A DNA stretch of 12,166 bases from positions 1 to 12,166 of the forward strand of contig DATCJN010000003.1 of NCBI GenBank assembly GCA_036562755.1, in the 5' to 3' direction. Positions 6,455-12,166 of this stretch are shown piece after piece (within the stretch, counting starts at the first letter, position 1; every line of letters starts with the position of its first letter). A program made the position numbers and the translations under genes. Source of the stretch: DUVY01 sp036562755. GTDB taxonomy: Bacteria > Bacillota > Clostridia > Christensenellales > DUVY01. The notes under the pieces are model-generated. The model was given only the letters and a program-made list of their open reading frames with translations, was not told the DNA's origin and ran no database searches.

Positions 6455-7258
6455 TTATAAAATATTTTCCTTTTCTTGAACGAACTTAAAATCCTTCATA
6501 GCGACTAACGCCATAATCAATAACAGGGTTGCGGCTATCCTATAGTAGATAGCGTATTTGACAAAAAAGCTGGAAAACAACAAGAGCATTGACGCGAAAA
6601 AATATCCCTTAACCCTTTTTCTTGAGAGAGCGATAGCCGCTATTTCTTTTAGTTGCAAGTTTTTGGGGAATTTATTAACTTTTAAATTTATCTCGGGGAA
6701 TGTGTCGTATTTTTTCATTAAATCATATACAGCTTTATCGTCCAAAATGGAAATATCATATCCGTCCAAGCACGCGGCAAAACTGTAAGCGTTGTTATTG
6801 GCGCCGTTGCATAGGATGAGGATTTTTTTAATGTCCAATTCTTTGCTTTCTTTTACGACATCTATTATGTTATTAGGCGCAAGTTTAGAATTGGAAAACT
6901 TCAAAAACACCGCCAATGATTTATCGTCCTTTTTTATGATAAGGCAATTTTTTTTATTTTGGACTTCGTAGCGGGCGGATAACATTTTTTCAAAAAACTC
7001 TAAGTTTTGCGCCATAGAGTTAAAGCACAGTTGATTCATTATCTGTTCTTTTTTTACTTTGTCTTTTACTGTTTCGGTCTTTTTGCCTTTTTTCAGCATT
7101 AAGTCAAAAATTATAATAAGAATGGCCATGGTAATGGCGGTATAAAGCCAAGCCAAAAACCAACTTTCTACATAATATTTAATCCATATAAATACTATCA
7201 ACCCCGCTAAAAAACGGGCAAAGACATAATCCAAAAATCGCGATATCTTATAACTCAT
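6455..7258 (-). CDS. Unknown four-helix membrane protein with a possible Mrr-like endonuclease-fold core
   Basis: A 267-residue protein I cannot name. A longer reading of the same frame starts at 7465 but would overlap the start of nadD; the ATG at 7258 has AAGGAT eight bases upstream and is preferred. Two hydrophobic helices (about 13-27 and 33-51) are followed by a Lys-rich linker (56-71) and a soluble domain (about 80-200), then two more helices (218-235, 238-254). The soluble part reads as strand-strand-helix-strand-helix-strand: CLIIKKDDKSLAVFLKF, IIDVVKESKE, KKILILCNG, SFAACLDG, DISILDDKAVYDLM. This order resembles Mrr/restriction-endonuclease-fold domains, in which Lys120 (FLK) would take the place of the Q-x-K lysine. 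The catalytic Asp is not evident, so an inactive fold is likely if the match is real. The gene looks more AT-rich than its neighbours. It sits inverted between obg and nadD. Confidence 0.8.
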   Translation of the reverse strand: MSYKISRFLDYVFARFLAGLIVFIWIKYYVESWFLAWLYTAITMAILIIIFDLMLKKGKKTETVKDKVKKEQIMNQLCFNSMAQNLEFFEKMLSARYEVQNKKNCLIIKKDDKSLAVFLKFSNSKLAPNNIIDVVKESKELDIKKILILCNGANNNAYSFAACLDGYDISILDDKAVYDLMKKYDTFPEINLKVNKFPKNLQLKEIAAIALSRKRVKGYFFASMLLLFSSFFVKYAIYYRIAATLLLIMALVAMKDFKFVQEKENIL

Positions 7259-7276
7259 ATAAAAATATCCTTTTGC

Positions 7277-7282
7277 ATTATA
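7277..7282 (-). promoter_or_regulatory. Possible -10 box for the minus-strand membrane protein gene
   Basis: On the minus strand TATAAT occupies 7282 down to 7277. Transcription would start near 7270, which leaves a leader of about 12 bases that includes most of the AGGAT ribosome binding site before the ATG at 7258. No convincing -35 hexamer is seen 17 bases upstream (TTATCC), so this is tentative. Confidence 0.3.
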
Positions 7283-7320
7283 ATTATTGACGGTTTTTCG
7301 GATAATAAAACAAAACACTC

Positions 7321-7349
7321 TTTTCAAAAATCGACATAAATAGTATAAT
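7321..7349 (+). promoter_or_regulatory. Promoter for nadD-yqeK; predicted transcript is leaderless
   Basis: TTTTCA (7321-7326), a 17-base spacer and a perfect TATAAT (7344-7349) precede the gene. The usual start point, seven bases past the -10 box, falls on the A at 7356 or the A of the ATG at 7357. No Shine-Dalgarno sequence is present upstream of the ATG. The upstream neighbour is on the other strand, so this gene needs its own promoter. Confidence 0.6.
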
Positions 7350-7356
7350 TTAACTA

Positions 7357-8499
7357 ATGAGACTGATAATCTTTGGCGGCACGTTTGACCCTCCTCATAA
7401 CGGACATATTGAACTTTTAAAATCGTTAAATTTCTCCGGCGACGATAAAGTAATCGTATTGCCAAACTACATCCCTCCTCATAAGGATGCGCAGGCAGCT
7501 TGCGAAGACAGACTCAATATGTGTAAACTTGCGTTTTCCGATTGGGAAGTTAGCGACTACGAGATAAAAAAAGGCGGGCCCAGCTACACTTATCAGACTT
7601 TAGAATATTTTAAGCAAAGATATTCCCTTGACCGCGATAACTTAATATATTTAATCGGCGCGGACAGCATGCGGGATCTAAAGACTTGGGGACGCCCCGA
7701 TAAACTAAGCGAGCTAGCCACCTTTTTGGTTTTTAGGCGGCCTAACTATGATAATGTCGAACAGGATATCGAGGAGTTCAAAAAGCTATACGGAGGCAGC
7801 TTTATTTTATCCGATATAATAGGCCGCGATATTTCATCCACAGAAATCAGGTTAAAAAACGCTTTCGACAAAGCGGACGAAGATGTTCCGCCCGAAGTGT
7901 ATAAATACATAAAAGAAAAAGGGCTGTATAACAAGTACCGCCCCATAGTATTAAGTTATTCCCGATTTAACCTATCGCCCAAAAGGATAAGCCATATCCT
8001 GTCGGTAACTCTTACGGCCTTAAAGCTGGGATACATATATAAAGCGGATTCCGAAAAAATAATTCTTGCCTCGCTCTTTCACGATATAGGCAAGAGCCTA
8101 AATTTAAAAGGCGCTTATGAAATGGGTTTAAGGATAGACAGCGACACCATAGCGCTGCCCGCTGTTTGCAGGCATGCCGATTTTGGATATGAGATAGCCA
8201 AGACATACTTTGGAATCCAAGACCAGGATGTTCTCAACGCCATAAAATATCATACCACGGGCAGACCTAATATGTCCTTATTGGAAAAAATTATTTTCTT
8301 GGCGGACTATTTTGAACCCACCCGTCAAACGCCCGGAATAGAAGAAGTAGCTCAAATGGCCAAAACAGATATAGACAAAGCTATGGCTATGGCCTTGGGC
8401 AGAAATATAAAATATCTAAACGAGAGCCATTATGAGATAGCGCCGCTAACGGTGAGCGCTTATAAATATTATCTAAAGGAGAACGCTATTGGAATCTAA
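7357..8499 (+). CDS. nadD/yqeK: Fusion of nicotinate-nucleotide adenylyltransferase (NadD) and YqeK HD-domain Ap4A hydrolase
   Basis: One 380-residue protein joins two enzymes usually encoded by adjacent genes. Residues 1-192 are NadD, which makes nicotinate adenine dinucleotide from NaMN and ATP: GGTFDPPHNGH at 7-17 is the nucleotidyltransferase motif, GADSMRDLKTW at 101-111, and ISSTEIR at 159-165. Residues about 205-375 are YqeK, an HD-superfamily hydrolase that splits Ap4A symmetrically into two ADP. Its metal-site residues are visible: His213, His242-Asp243 (LFHDIGK), His273 (RHADFG), His299 (KYHTTG) and Asp317 (LADYFEPTR). The linker 190-205 is short and no stop or frameshift separates the halves. 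The start is fixed by the N-terminal position of the GGTFDPPH motif. There is no SD and the mRNA may be leaderless. rsfS begins inside the last 11 bases. Confidence 0.95.
   Translation: MRLIIFGGTFDPPHNGHIELLKSLNFSGDDKVIVLPNYIPPHKDAQAACEDRLNMCKLAFSDWEVSDYEIKKGGPSYTYQTLEYFKQRYSLDRDNLIYLIGADSMRDLKTWGRPDKLSELATFLVFRRPNYDNVEQDIEEFKKLYGGSFILSDIIGRDISSTEIRLKNAFDKADEDVPPEVYKYIKEKGLYNKYRPIVLSYSRFNLSPKRISHILSVTLTALKLGYIYKADSEKIILASLFHDIGKSLNLKGAYEMGLRIDSDTIALPAVCRHADFGYEIAKTYFGIQDQDVLNAIKYHTTGRPNMSLLEKIIFLADYFEPTRQTPGIEEVAQMAKTDIDKAMAMALGRNIKYLNESHYEIAPLTVSAYKYYLKENAIGI
8475..8481 (+). promoter_or_regulatory. Shine-Dalgarno AAAGGAG that fixes the TTG start of rsfS
   Basis: AAAGGAG lies inside the 3' end of nadD-yqeK and is seven bases from TTG at 8489. 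No ATG or GTG is suitably placed and the protein N-terminus matches RsfS, so TTG is the likely initiation codon. Confidence 0.75.
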
Positions 8500-8839
8500 G
8501 GATTTAGCGCTTGAAATATGCAGAATTTTAAGCTCAAAAAAAGCAAAAGATATTACTATAATTAATGTTCGCCATCTAACTATCATCGCGGACTATTTTA
8601 TAATAGCGTCCGCCACTTCCACCACCGCCGTCAGAGCGCTTGCGCACGAATTGGAGGAGAAATTATATGAAAAACATAATCGCTCGCCCTTAAGAAGCGA
8701 AGGCATACGCGAAGGCAGATGGGTAGCGATGGACTACGGCGAAGTAATAGTTCATATCTTCTACGAAGAAACCCGCAAGTTCTATCAGCTTGAAAGATTG
8801 TGGACCGACGGCGAAAATGTTACTGTTTACGAAGATTAA
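8489..8839 (+). CDS. rsfS: Ribosomal silencing factor RsfS
   Basis: A 116-residue protein of the RsfS/Iojap (DUF143) family. Family members bind ribosomal protein uL14 on the large subunit and block joining with the small subunit, which lowers translation in starvation. ALEICRILSSKKAKDITIINV opens the fold, ADYFIIASATSTTAVRALA is the most conserved stretch, and SEGIREGRWVAMDYGEVIVHIF with FYQLERLW closes it. It is the usual length for bacterial RsfS. It starts with TTG and overlaps the nadD-yqeK stop by 11 bases, an arrangement that suggests coupled translation. In many Firmicutes the order nadD, yqeK, rsfS is conserved, and this supports the call. The PAP2 gene starts 12 bases downstream. 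Confidence 0.95.
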   Translation: MESKDLALEICRILSSKKAKDITIINVRHLTIIADYFIIASATSTTAVRALAHELEEKLYEKHNRSPLRSEGIREGRWVAMDYGEVIVHIFYEETRKFYQLERLWTDGENVTVYED

Positions 8840-8851
8840 TAGGGTTTTGTT

Positions 8852-9769
8852 ATGACTTGGGAAGTTAATATAATAAAGACGCTCCAAAAAATATCCAACA
8901 GTTTTTTTGACGGAGTATTTTTGGGCATAACCAAACTGGGCGAGGAAATAGCCTTTATAGCCGTAATGGTTGTAATTCTATGGTGCTATGACAAAAGGTT
9001 CGGGCTATTAATGGGACTTAACTTTTTATTTGCAGCGTTTACCGTCAATATCTTGAAAAATGTCATCAAAAGACCGCGCCCCTTTGTTGCCGATTCATCG
9101 CTTGGAATAGGCGAAGCGACTCACGGCTATTCTTTTCCGAGCGGACACACCCAAAGCGCCGCGTCTATTTACAACACTCTGGGCATACGATTTGGTTTAA
9201 GAAAAAAGCGTTATTGGATTTATGCGCTAATGTTTTTAATAATAATTTTAGTCGGCTTATCCAGAATGTATCTAGGCCAGCATTACTTGACGGACGTATT
9301 AGCCGGCTTTTTTATAGGCATAATTTTTTCGTTTTTGATTTATTATTTATTTACCTTCTTAAAAGACAAAGAAGAATTTTGGGCGCTGATAATTATACCT
9401 GTATCTATAATATTAATGTCCATATTCCATAGTCAAGAAGCCCACAAAGACTTCTTTGTTGCGGGGGGCGTTTCTATATCGGTAGCGATAGGATATCTTT
9501 TGGAAAAAAAGTTTATAAAATACGACGTTCGTCAAGAATTATGGTGGGTTCAAATAATTAAAGTAATTTTTGGCGCCGCCATAGCCTTATTAATAAAAGA
9601 AGGGCTAAAACCCGTATTTGAAGCCTGGGGGCTGGGACTGTTTATAGGCTCGTTTATAAGGTATTTTTTGGTGGGTTTGTGGTGCAGTCTTGGCGCTATG
9701 GCTGTCTTTAAATACGGTCTAGGCGCCCTAAAGAAAATATTATGTAAGAAAAGTTACGAAACGAAATGA
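8852..9769 (+). CDS. PAP2-family membrane phosphatase
   Basis: An integral membrane phosphatase of 305 residues. All three catalytic blocks of the PAP2/acid phosphatase superfamily are present: Lys69-x6-Arg76-Pro77, Pro96-Ser-Gly-His99, and Ser137-Arg138-x5-His144-x3-Asp148. Hydrophobic helices lie at roughly 31-46, 52-66, 121-137, 148-170, 176-191, 200-217, 234-248 and 261-287. The part after residue 170 has four further helices not needed for the core domain; similar long versions occur in clostridia. Substrates in the family include undecaprenyl pyrophosphate, phosphatidic acid and phosphatidylglycerol phosphate, and the sequence does not decide between them. AGGG at 8841-8844 is seven bases before the ATG. 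It is probably transcribed with nadD-yqeK and rsfS. No terminator hairpin is visible after the stop. Confidence 0.92.
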   Translation: MTWEVNIIKTLQKISNSFFDGVFLGITKLGEEIAFIAVMVVILWCYDKRFGLLMGLNFLFAAFTVNILKNVIKRPRPFVADSSLGIGEATHGYSFPSGHTQSAASIYNTLGIRFGLRKKRYWIYALMFLIIILVGLSRMYLGQHYLTDVLAGFFIGIIFSFLIYYLFTFLKDKEEFWALIIIPVSIILMSIFHSQEAHKDFFVAGGVSISVAIGYLLEKKFIKYDVRQELWWVQIIKVIFGAAIALLIKEGLKPVFEAWGLGLFIGSFIRYFLVGLWCSLGAMAVFKYGLGALKKILCKKSYETK

Positions 9770-9788
9770 TTTTGTGATATAAAAGCGT

Positions 9789-9794
9789 TATAAT
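9789..9794 (+). promoter_or_regulatory. Possible -10 box for deoC
   Basis: A perfect TATAAT sits 31 bases before the deoC ATG, and would give a start near 9801, just before the AAAGGAG ribosome binding site. A good -35 hexamer is not found: TTGTGA at 9772 is only 11 bases away. deoC may instead be read through from the PAP2 gene. Confidence 0.3.
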
Positions 9795-9825
9795 TACTTC
9801 AAAAAAAGGAGACTTAATAATATAT

Positions 9826-10668
9826 ATGACCGATGCCAAAGAAATCTTAGAAATACTTGACTCTACCTTGCTTCGTCCCGATGTTTTGGACGCCGATATC
9901 CAAAAGCTGTGCGATGACGCTAAAAGATACGAATTTGCGGCTGTTATAGTCAACCCCTTGCAAATAAAAAAAGCCAAAAAACTCTTGCGCGGCAGCCCCG
10001 TAAAAGTGGGCACGGTTATAGCCTTTCCTCAAGGCGAGGAGTTTACCTGCATTAAGGTTAAGCAGATAAAAAAGGCCATAAAAGCGGGAGCGCAAGACTT
10101 GGACGTGGTAGCGCCCATATCCCAGATAAAGCAAGGCAATTGGGAATATGTTGAAAAAGAAATCAAAAAGATCAAGAGAGCGGCTTTTGGCAAGACTGTT
10201 AAGATAATAATCGAAACGGGACTTCTAACAAGCGAAGAAATCATAAAAGTTACCGAAATTTGCGTGCGCGCAGGCGTCAGATTTATAAAGACTTGCACGG
10301 GCTTTTACGGCCACGCCGACAAAAATTCGGTAAAACTCATAATTGATACTATCAAAAAAGTCAAAAAGAGCGAGAGCGCCTTGGGCGTAGACAAAGACCA
10401 AAATATCGTGGAAGTCAAGGCAAGCGGCGGCATTAAAACGTTAGAACAGGCTTACGAATTTTATAATTTAGGCGTAAAAAGAATAGGCACTTCGTCCGCC
10501 GCGCTGATAGCCGAACAGGCTCTTGTCAGCAATGTAGAAGAAGAACAAGCGGCAGATATAATGGATAAGGATATCAAAGAACTGGCCGACCCCGCTTTGA
10601 GCCAAGACGAAGTTAATCAAGAAACTACTCAACTAGAAGACGCTCAAGAAGAAAAAAGCGAAGAATAG
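9826..10668 (+). CDS. deoC: Deoxyribose-phosphate aldolase-like protein with acidic C-terminal tail
   Basis: A DeoC-type TIM barrel that in the family converts 2-deoxyribose 5-phosphate to glyceraldehyde 3-phosphate and acetaldehyde. The key residues can be placed: Asp93 (LDVV), the Schiff-base lysine Lys155 (IKTCTGFYGHA) and the assisting lysine Lys198 (EVKASGGI). Other landmarks are STLLRP (13-18), IVNP (41-44) and GTSSAALI near 221. Several normally conserved positions are changed: Ser13 replaces the His of the DHT motif, AFPQG replaces GFPLG, and Gln80 stands where Glu is usual. There is also a small insertion around residues 181-194. Residues about 231-280 form a strongly acidic, Gln/Glu/Asp-rich tail that standard DeoC proteins (about 220-260 residues) lack. 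GGAG at 9808-9811 is 14 bases from the ATG, which is long. Aldolase activity is likely but altered substrate use cannot be excluded. Confidence 0.88.
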   Translation: MTDAKEILEILDSTLLRPDVLDADIQKLCDDAKRYEFAAVIVNPLQIKKAKKLLRGSPVKVGTVIAFPQGEEFTCIKVKQIKKAIKAGAQDLDVVAPISQIKQGNWEYVEKEIKKIKRAAFGKTVKIIIETGLLTSEEIIKVTEICVRAGVRFIKTCTGFYGHADKNSVKLIIDTIKKVKKSESALGVDKDQNIVEVKASGGIKTLEQAYEFYNLGVKRIGTSSAALIAEQALVSNVEEEQAADIMDKDIKELADPALSQDEVNQETTQLEDAQEEKSEE

Positions 10669-10680
10669 GGCTGTAACTAT

Positions 10681-10709
10681 TTGATTATATTAAGAATATA
10701 TGATATTAT
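10681..10709 (+). promoter_or_regulatory. Promoter for the FMN riboswitch-ribU transcript
   Basis: TTGATT (10681-10686), a 17-base spacer and TATTAT (10704-10709) form a likely promoter; a perfect TATAAT overlaps at 10707-10712 with a 20-base spacer. Either register starts RNA around 10716-10719, just before the riboswitch. The stretch between the deoC stop and this site holds no terminator I can see. Confidence 0.5.
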
Positions 10710-10728
10710 AATAAAAAATTAAATAATG

Positions 10729-10848
10729 TGTCTTCGGGGCGGGGTGCAAGTCCCCACCGGCGGTGAAAGTCCGCTACGACAGCCGATAGGCTGTTTTGAA
10801 CAGGTGAAATTCCTGTACCGACGGTAATAGTCCGGATGGGAGAAGAAC
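10729..10848 (+). promoter_or_regulatory. FMN riboswitch (RFN element)
   Basis: The conserved RFN blocks occur in order. TCTTCGGGGC opens P1 and pairs with GAAGA at 10842-10846. A GGGG/CCCC stem (10741-10744 with 10752-10755) is followed by ACCGGCGGT, then a GCGG/CCGC stem (10760-10763 with 10771-10774). A variable CAGCC-GATA-GGCTG hairpin lies at 10780-10793, and an ACAGG/CCTGT stem (10800-10804 with 10812-10816) encloses the conserved TGAAAT. TACCGACGGTAATAGTCCGG and ATGGGAGAAG close the aptamer. FMN binding is expected to switch expression off. A terminator follows directly, and the gene downstream is a riboflavin transporter component, which agrees with the ligand. Confidence 0.96.
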
Positions 10849-10878
10849 CATTAAAAAAATTAATATTTGATTAATGGA

Positions 10879-10908
10879 CGCCCTATTTAAAAATAGGGCG
10901 ATTTTTTT
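10879..10908 (+). terminator. Riboswitch-controlled intrinsic terminator before ribU
   Basis: CGCCCTATT (10879-10887) pairs with AATAGGGCG (10892-10900) around a TAAA loop, and seven T follow at 10902-10908. Just upstream, TTAATGG (10871-10877) can pair with CCATTAA (10848-10854) at the aptamer's 3' edge, with GGG (10838-10840) to CCC (10881-10883) extending the helix. That competing helix would use the P1 3' region and the terminator's 5' arm and so could be the antiterminator formed without FMN. Confidence 0.9.
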
Positions 10909-10914
10909 ACCCGC

Positions 10915-10933
10915 CTCCTAGATAAAAAAGGAG
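10915..10933 (+). promoter_or_regulatory. Hairpin that could hide the ribU ribosome binding site
   Basis: CTCCT (10915-10919) is exactly complementary to AGGAG (10929-10933), the ribU Shine-Dalgarno sequence five bases before the ATG. The loop is nine bases. The short stem may dampen translation of read-through mRNA; whether it folds in the cell is unknown. Confidence 0.4.
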
Positions 10934-10938
10934 TAAAA

Positions 10939-11553
10939 ATGGTCAGAAAAAAGTTTTTTAACACTTACAACCTAGTCTTTATCGCTATAATGACAGCATT
11001 AAGTCTGGTGTTGTCCGAATTTCCCAAGATACCTATTTTCTTCTTAAAAGTGGATTTTTCGGATGTGCCAATTATCTTTTCGGCGGTTTATGTTCATCCT
11101 TTGGCCGGGGTTTTTATCGCGCTGGTTAAAAACCTTGTAGGGCTGGCGACCACTTCGACTATGTTTGTGGGCGAACTTTCCAATTTTATCCTCTCCTGCA
11201 CATATTGCCTAACAGCGTCCTTAATTTATCATAAAAACCGCAACAAAACTAAGCTATTAATTTCAAGCGTGCTAGCCATAATTGCGGTAACCGTAATGGC
11301 GCTTTTGACCAACTACTTTATGATGATACCGCTTTATATTAATTTATACGGTTTAAAAGCGTTGAGAGGCTATTCGGAAGTAGCTTTCTTGTTTTATATT
11401 ATATTGCCTTTTAACCTTGTTAAATTTAGTTTACAAACCGCGGTTTTCTTGGCTTTATACTTTGGCTTATATAAAGTCTTAGACAAACTAAAACCCGAAT
11501 ATCGAGATAAAAATTCGACTAATATAAATATAGACATTAATATATCGCAATAA
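10939..11553 (+). CDS. ribU: RibU-type riboflavin ECF transporter S component
   Basis: A 204-residue integral membrane protein that would bind riboflavin and, with a shared EcfA/EcfA'/EcfT energising module encoded elsewhere, import it. The family pattern is clear: LKVDFSDVPIIFSA at 36-49, a VKNLVGLATTSTMFVGELSNF segment split here as KN at 64-65 and GELSNF at 78-83, with about six hydrophobic helices (near 10-27, 42-62, 80-96, 106-130, 147-160 and 160-177). The N-terminus is basic (MVRKK), typical of an inside start. The C-terminal 20 residues are a hydrophilic Asn/Ile/Asp-rich tail. AGGAG at 10929-10933 gives the start. Control by the FMN riboswitch directly upstream is the strongest support for riboflavin as substrate. 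A terminator follows the stop. Confidence 0.94.
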   Translation: MVRKKFFNTYNLVFIAIMTALSLVLSEFPKIPIFFLKVDFSDVPIIFSAVYVHPLAGVFIALVKNLVGLATTSTMFVGELSNFILSCTYCLTASLIYHKNRNKTKLLISSVLAIIAVTVMALLTNYFMMIPLYINLYGLKALRGYSEVAFLFYIILPFNLVKFSLQTAVFLALYFGLYKVLDKLKPEYRDKNSTNINIDINISQ

Positions 11554-11555
11554 AT

Positions 11556-11587
11556 AAAAAGGTCTTAAATTTCTTAAGACCTTTTTT
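11556..11587. terminator. Bidirectional terminator between ribU and the ABC transporter gene
   Basis: GGTCTTAA (11561-11568) pairs with TTAAGACC (11574-11581) around a five-base loop. Five A precede it and six T follow it, so the hairpin has a U-tract in RNA from either strand. The T run on the plus side overlaps the stop codon of the minus-strand gene (11586-11588). It serves both converging transcripts. Confidence 0.88.
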
Positions 11588-12166
11588 AATTTATATCGTC
11601 GATTCCTTCAAACTGCATATTGTAATATTTCGCGTATAAGCCTTTTTGCTTGAGTAATTCTTTGTGCGTTCCCTGTTCTTTGATACGGCCGTCGGCTATT
11701 ACGTAGATCAAATCCGCGTTGCGTATGGTTGACAGTCTGTGCGCGATCACAATGGTGGTGCGGTTTTTTGAGAGTCTTTCAAGCGCTTCCTGGATATGTT
11801 TTTCGCTTTCGTTGTCAAGCGCGCTCGTCGCCTCGTCCAAAATCAAAATTTTAGGGTTTTTCAAAAATACTCGGGCTATGGATATGCGTTGTTTTTGCCC
11901 GCCCGAGAGCCTTGCTCCGCGTTCGCCCACCTTAGTGTCATATCCTTCAGGCAAAGACATTATAAAGTCGTGAATATTGGCGTTTTTGGCGGCTTCTATT
12001 ATTTGTTCGTCGCTGGCTTTAGGATCGCCGTAAGCTATATTTTCTTTTATCGTTCCGTTAAAGATATATACGTCCTGCTGGACTATGCCGATATTGCTTC
12101 TTAAAGATTTTAATGTAAAATCCTTTATATCTATATCGTCTATTGTTATCTTGCCGCTGTCTATAT
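11586..12166 (-). CDS. ABC exporter ATP-binding domain, C-terminal part (5' end outside window)
   Basis: The end of a fused membrane/ATPase half-transporter of the multidrug/lipid exporter type (MsbA/MdlB/LmrA-like). The frame is open past the ATG at 11960 to the window edge, so about 192 residues are visible and the membrane domain and Walker A lie outside. The Q-loop reads SNIGIVQQDVYIFNGTIKENI. The signature LSGGQKQR is followed by IARVFLKNPKILILDEATSALD, which holds Walker B and the catalytic Glu. AHRLSTI provides the switch histidine. All visible motifs are intact, so the ATPase should be active. The end is a typical GTHKELLKQKGLYAKYYNMQF followed by an acidic tail. Substrate cannot be inferred. 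It converges on ribU across a shared terminator. Confidence 0.95.
   Translation of the reverse strand, partial: IDSGKITIDDIDIKDFTLKSLRSNIGIVQQDVYIFNGTIKENIAYGDPKASDEQIIEAAKNANIHDFIMSLPEGYDTKVGERGARLSGGQKQRISIARVFLKNPKILILDEATSALDNESEKHIQEALERLSKNRTTIVIAHRLSTIRNADLIYVIADGRIKEQGTHKELLKQKGLYAKYYNMQFEGIDDIN

Noticed and set aside
7287..7292. TTGACG as a -35 box for nadD
   Set aside because: No -10 hexamer lies 15-19 bases downstream; the TATAAT at 7344 is far too distant.
7259..7465. N-terminal extension of the minus-strand membrane protein to 7465
   Set aside because: It overlaps the first 109 bases of nadD, lacks membrane-protein character, and the ATG at 7258 has a proper AAGGAT site eight bases upstream.
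10686..10700. TATATT-AAG-AATATA dyad in the spacer of the ribU promoter as an operator
   Set aside because: It consists only of A and T in an AT-rich stretch and is short, so chance is a sufficient explanation; the riboswitch already accounts for control.

Overview
The window reads as chromosomal DNA from a low-to-moderate GC, anaerobic Firmicutes-type bacterium, most likely a clostridial lineage. The evidence is an NfnAB-type bifurcating transhydrogenase pair, a nadD-yqeK-rsfS block near obg, a RibU-type ECF riboflavin transporter under an FMN riboswitch, mostly AAGG/GGAG ribosome binding sites and -35/-10 promoters of the housekeeping type. Coding sequence combines many ATA and AGA codons with many GGC and GCG codons. 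No phage, insertion sequence, CRISPR array, tRNA or rRNA is visible, and the gene content is mostly housekeeping.

Layout. Bases 1-1230 hold the tail of a Gfo/Idh/MocA-family oxidoreductase, a 76-residue glycine-zipper membrane protein and a short O6-alkylguanine transferase-like protein, all on the plus strand. A good promoter at 1242-1270 starts the next run: an extended SDR epimerase/reductase (1310-2293), endonuclease III (nth), nfnA, nfnB and the ribosome-assembly GTPase obg, tightly spaced or overlapping up to 6453. A minus-strand four-helix membrane protein with a possible Mrr-like endonuclease fold (6455-7258) ends one base from the obg stop. It separates obg from a NadD-YqeK fusion (7357-8499), which is followed by rsfS and a PAP2 phosphatase. 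A divergent deoC with an acidic tail (9826-10668) follows. Then come a promoter, an FMN riboswitch with an intrinsic terminator, and ribU (10939-11553). A two-way terminator separates ribU from the 3' end of a minus-strand ABC exporter that runs off the window.

How the genes fit together. Several concern nucleotide and redox cofactors: NfnAB balances NADH, NADPH and ferredoxin; NadD makes the NAD precursor; YqeK removes Ap4A; RibU imports the flavin precursor under FMN control. Obg and RsfS both act on the large ribosomal subunit. Nth and the alkyltransferase-like protein belong to DNA repair.

I did not find an undescribed multi-gene system. The points most worth a second look are the NadD-YqeK fusion with an apparently leaderless mRNA, the inverted membrane protein with a nuclease-like core between obg and nadD, the double glycine-zipper small protein, and the divergent DeoC.
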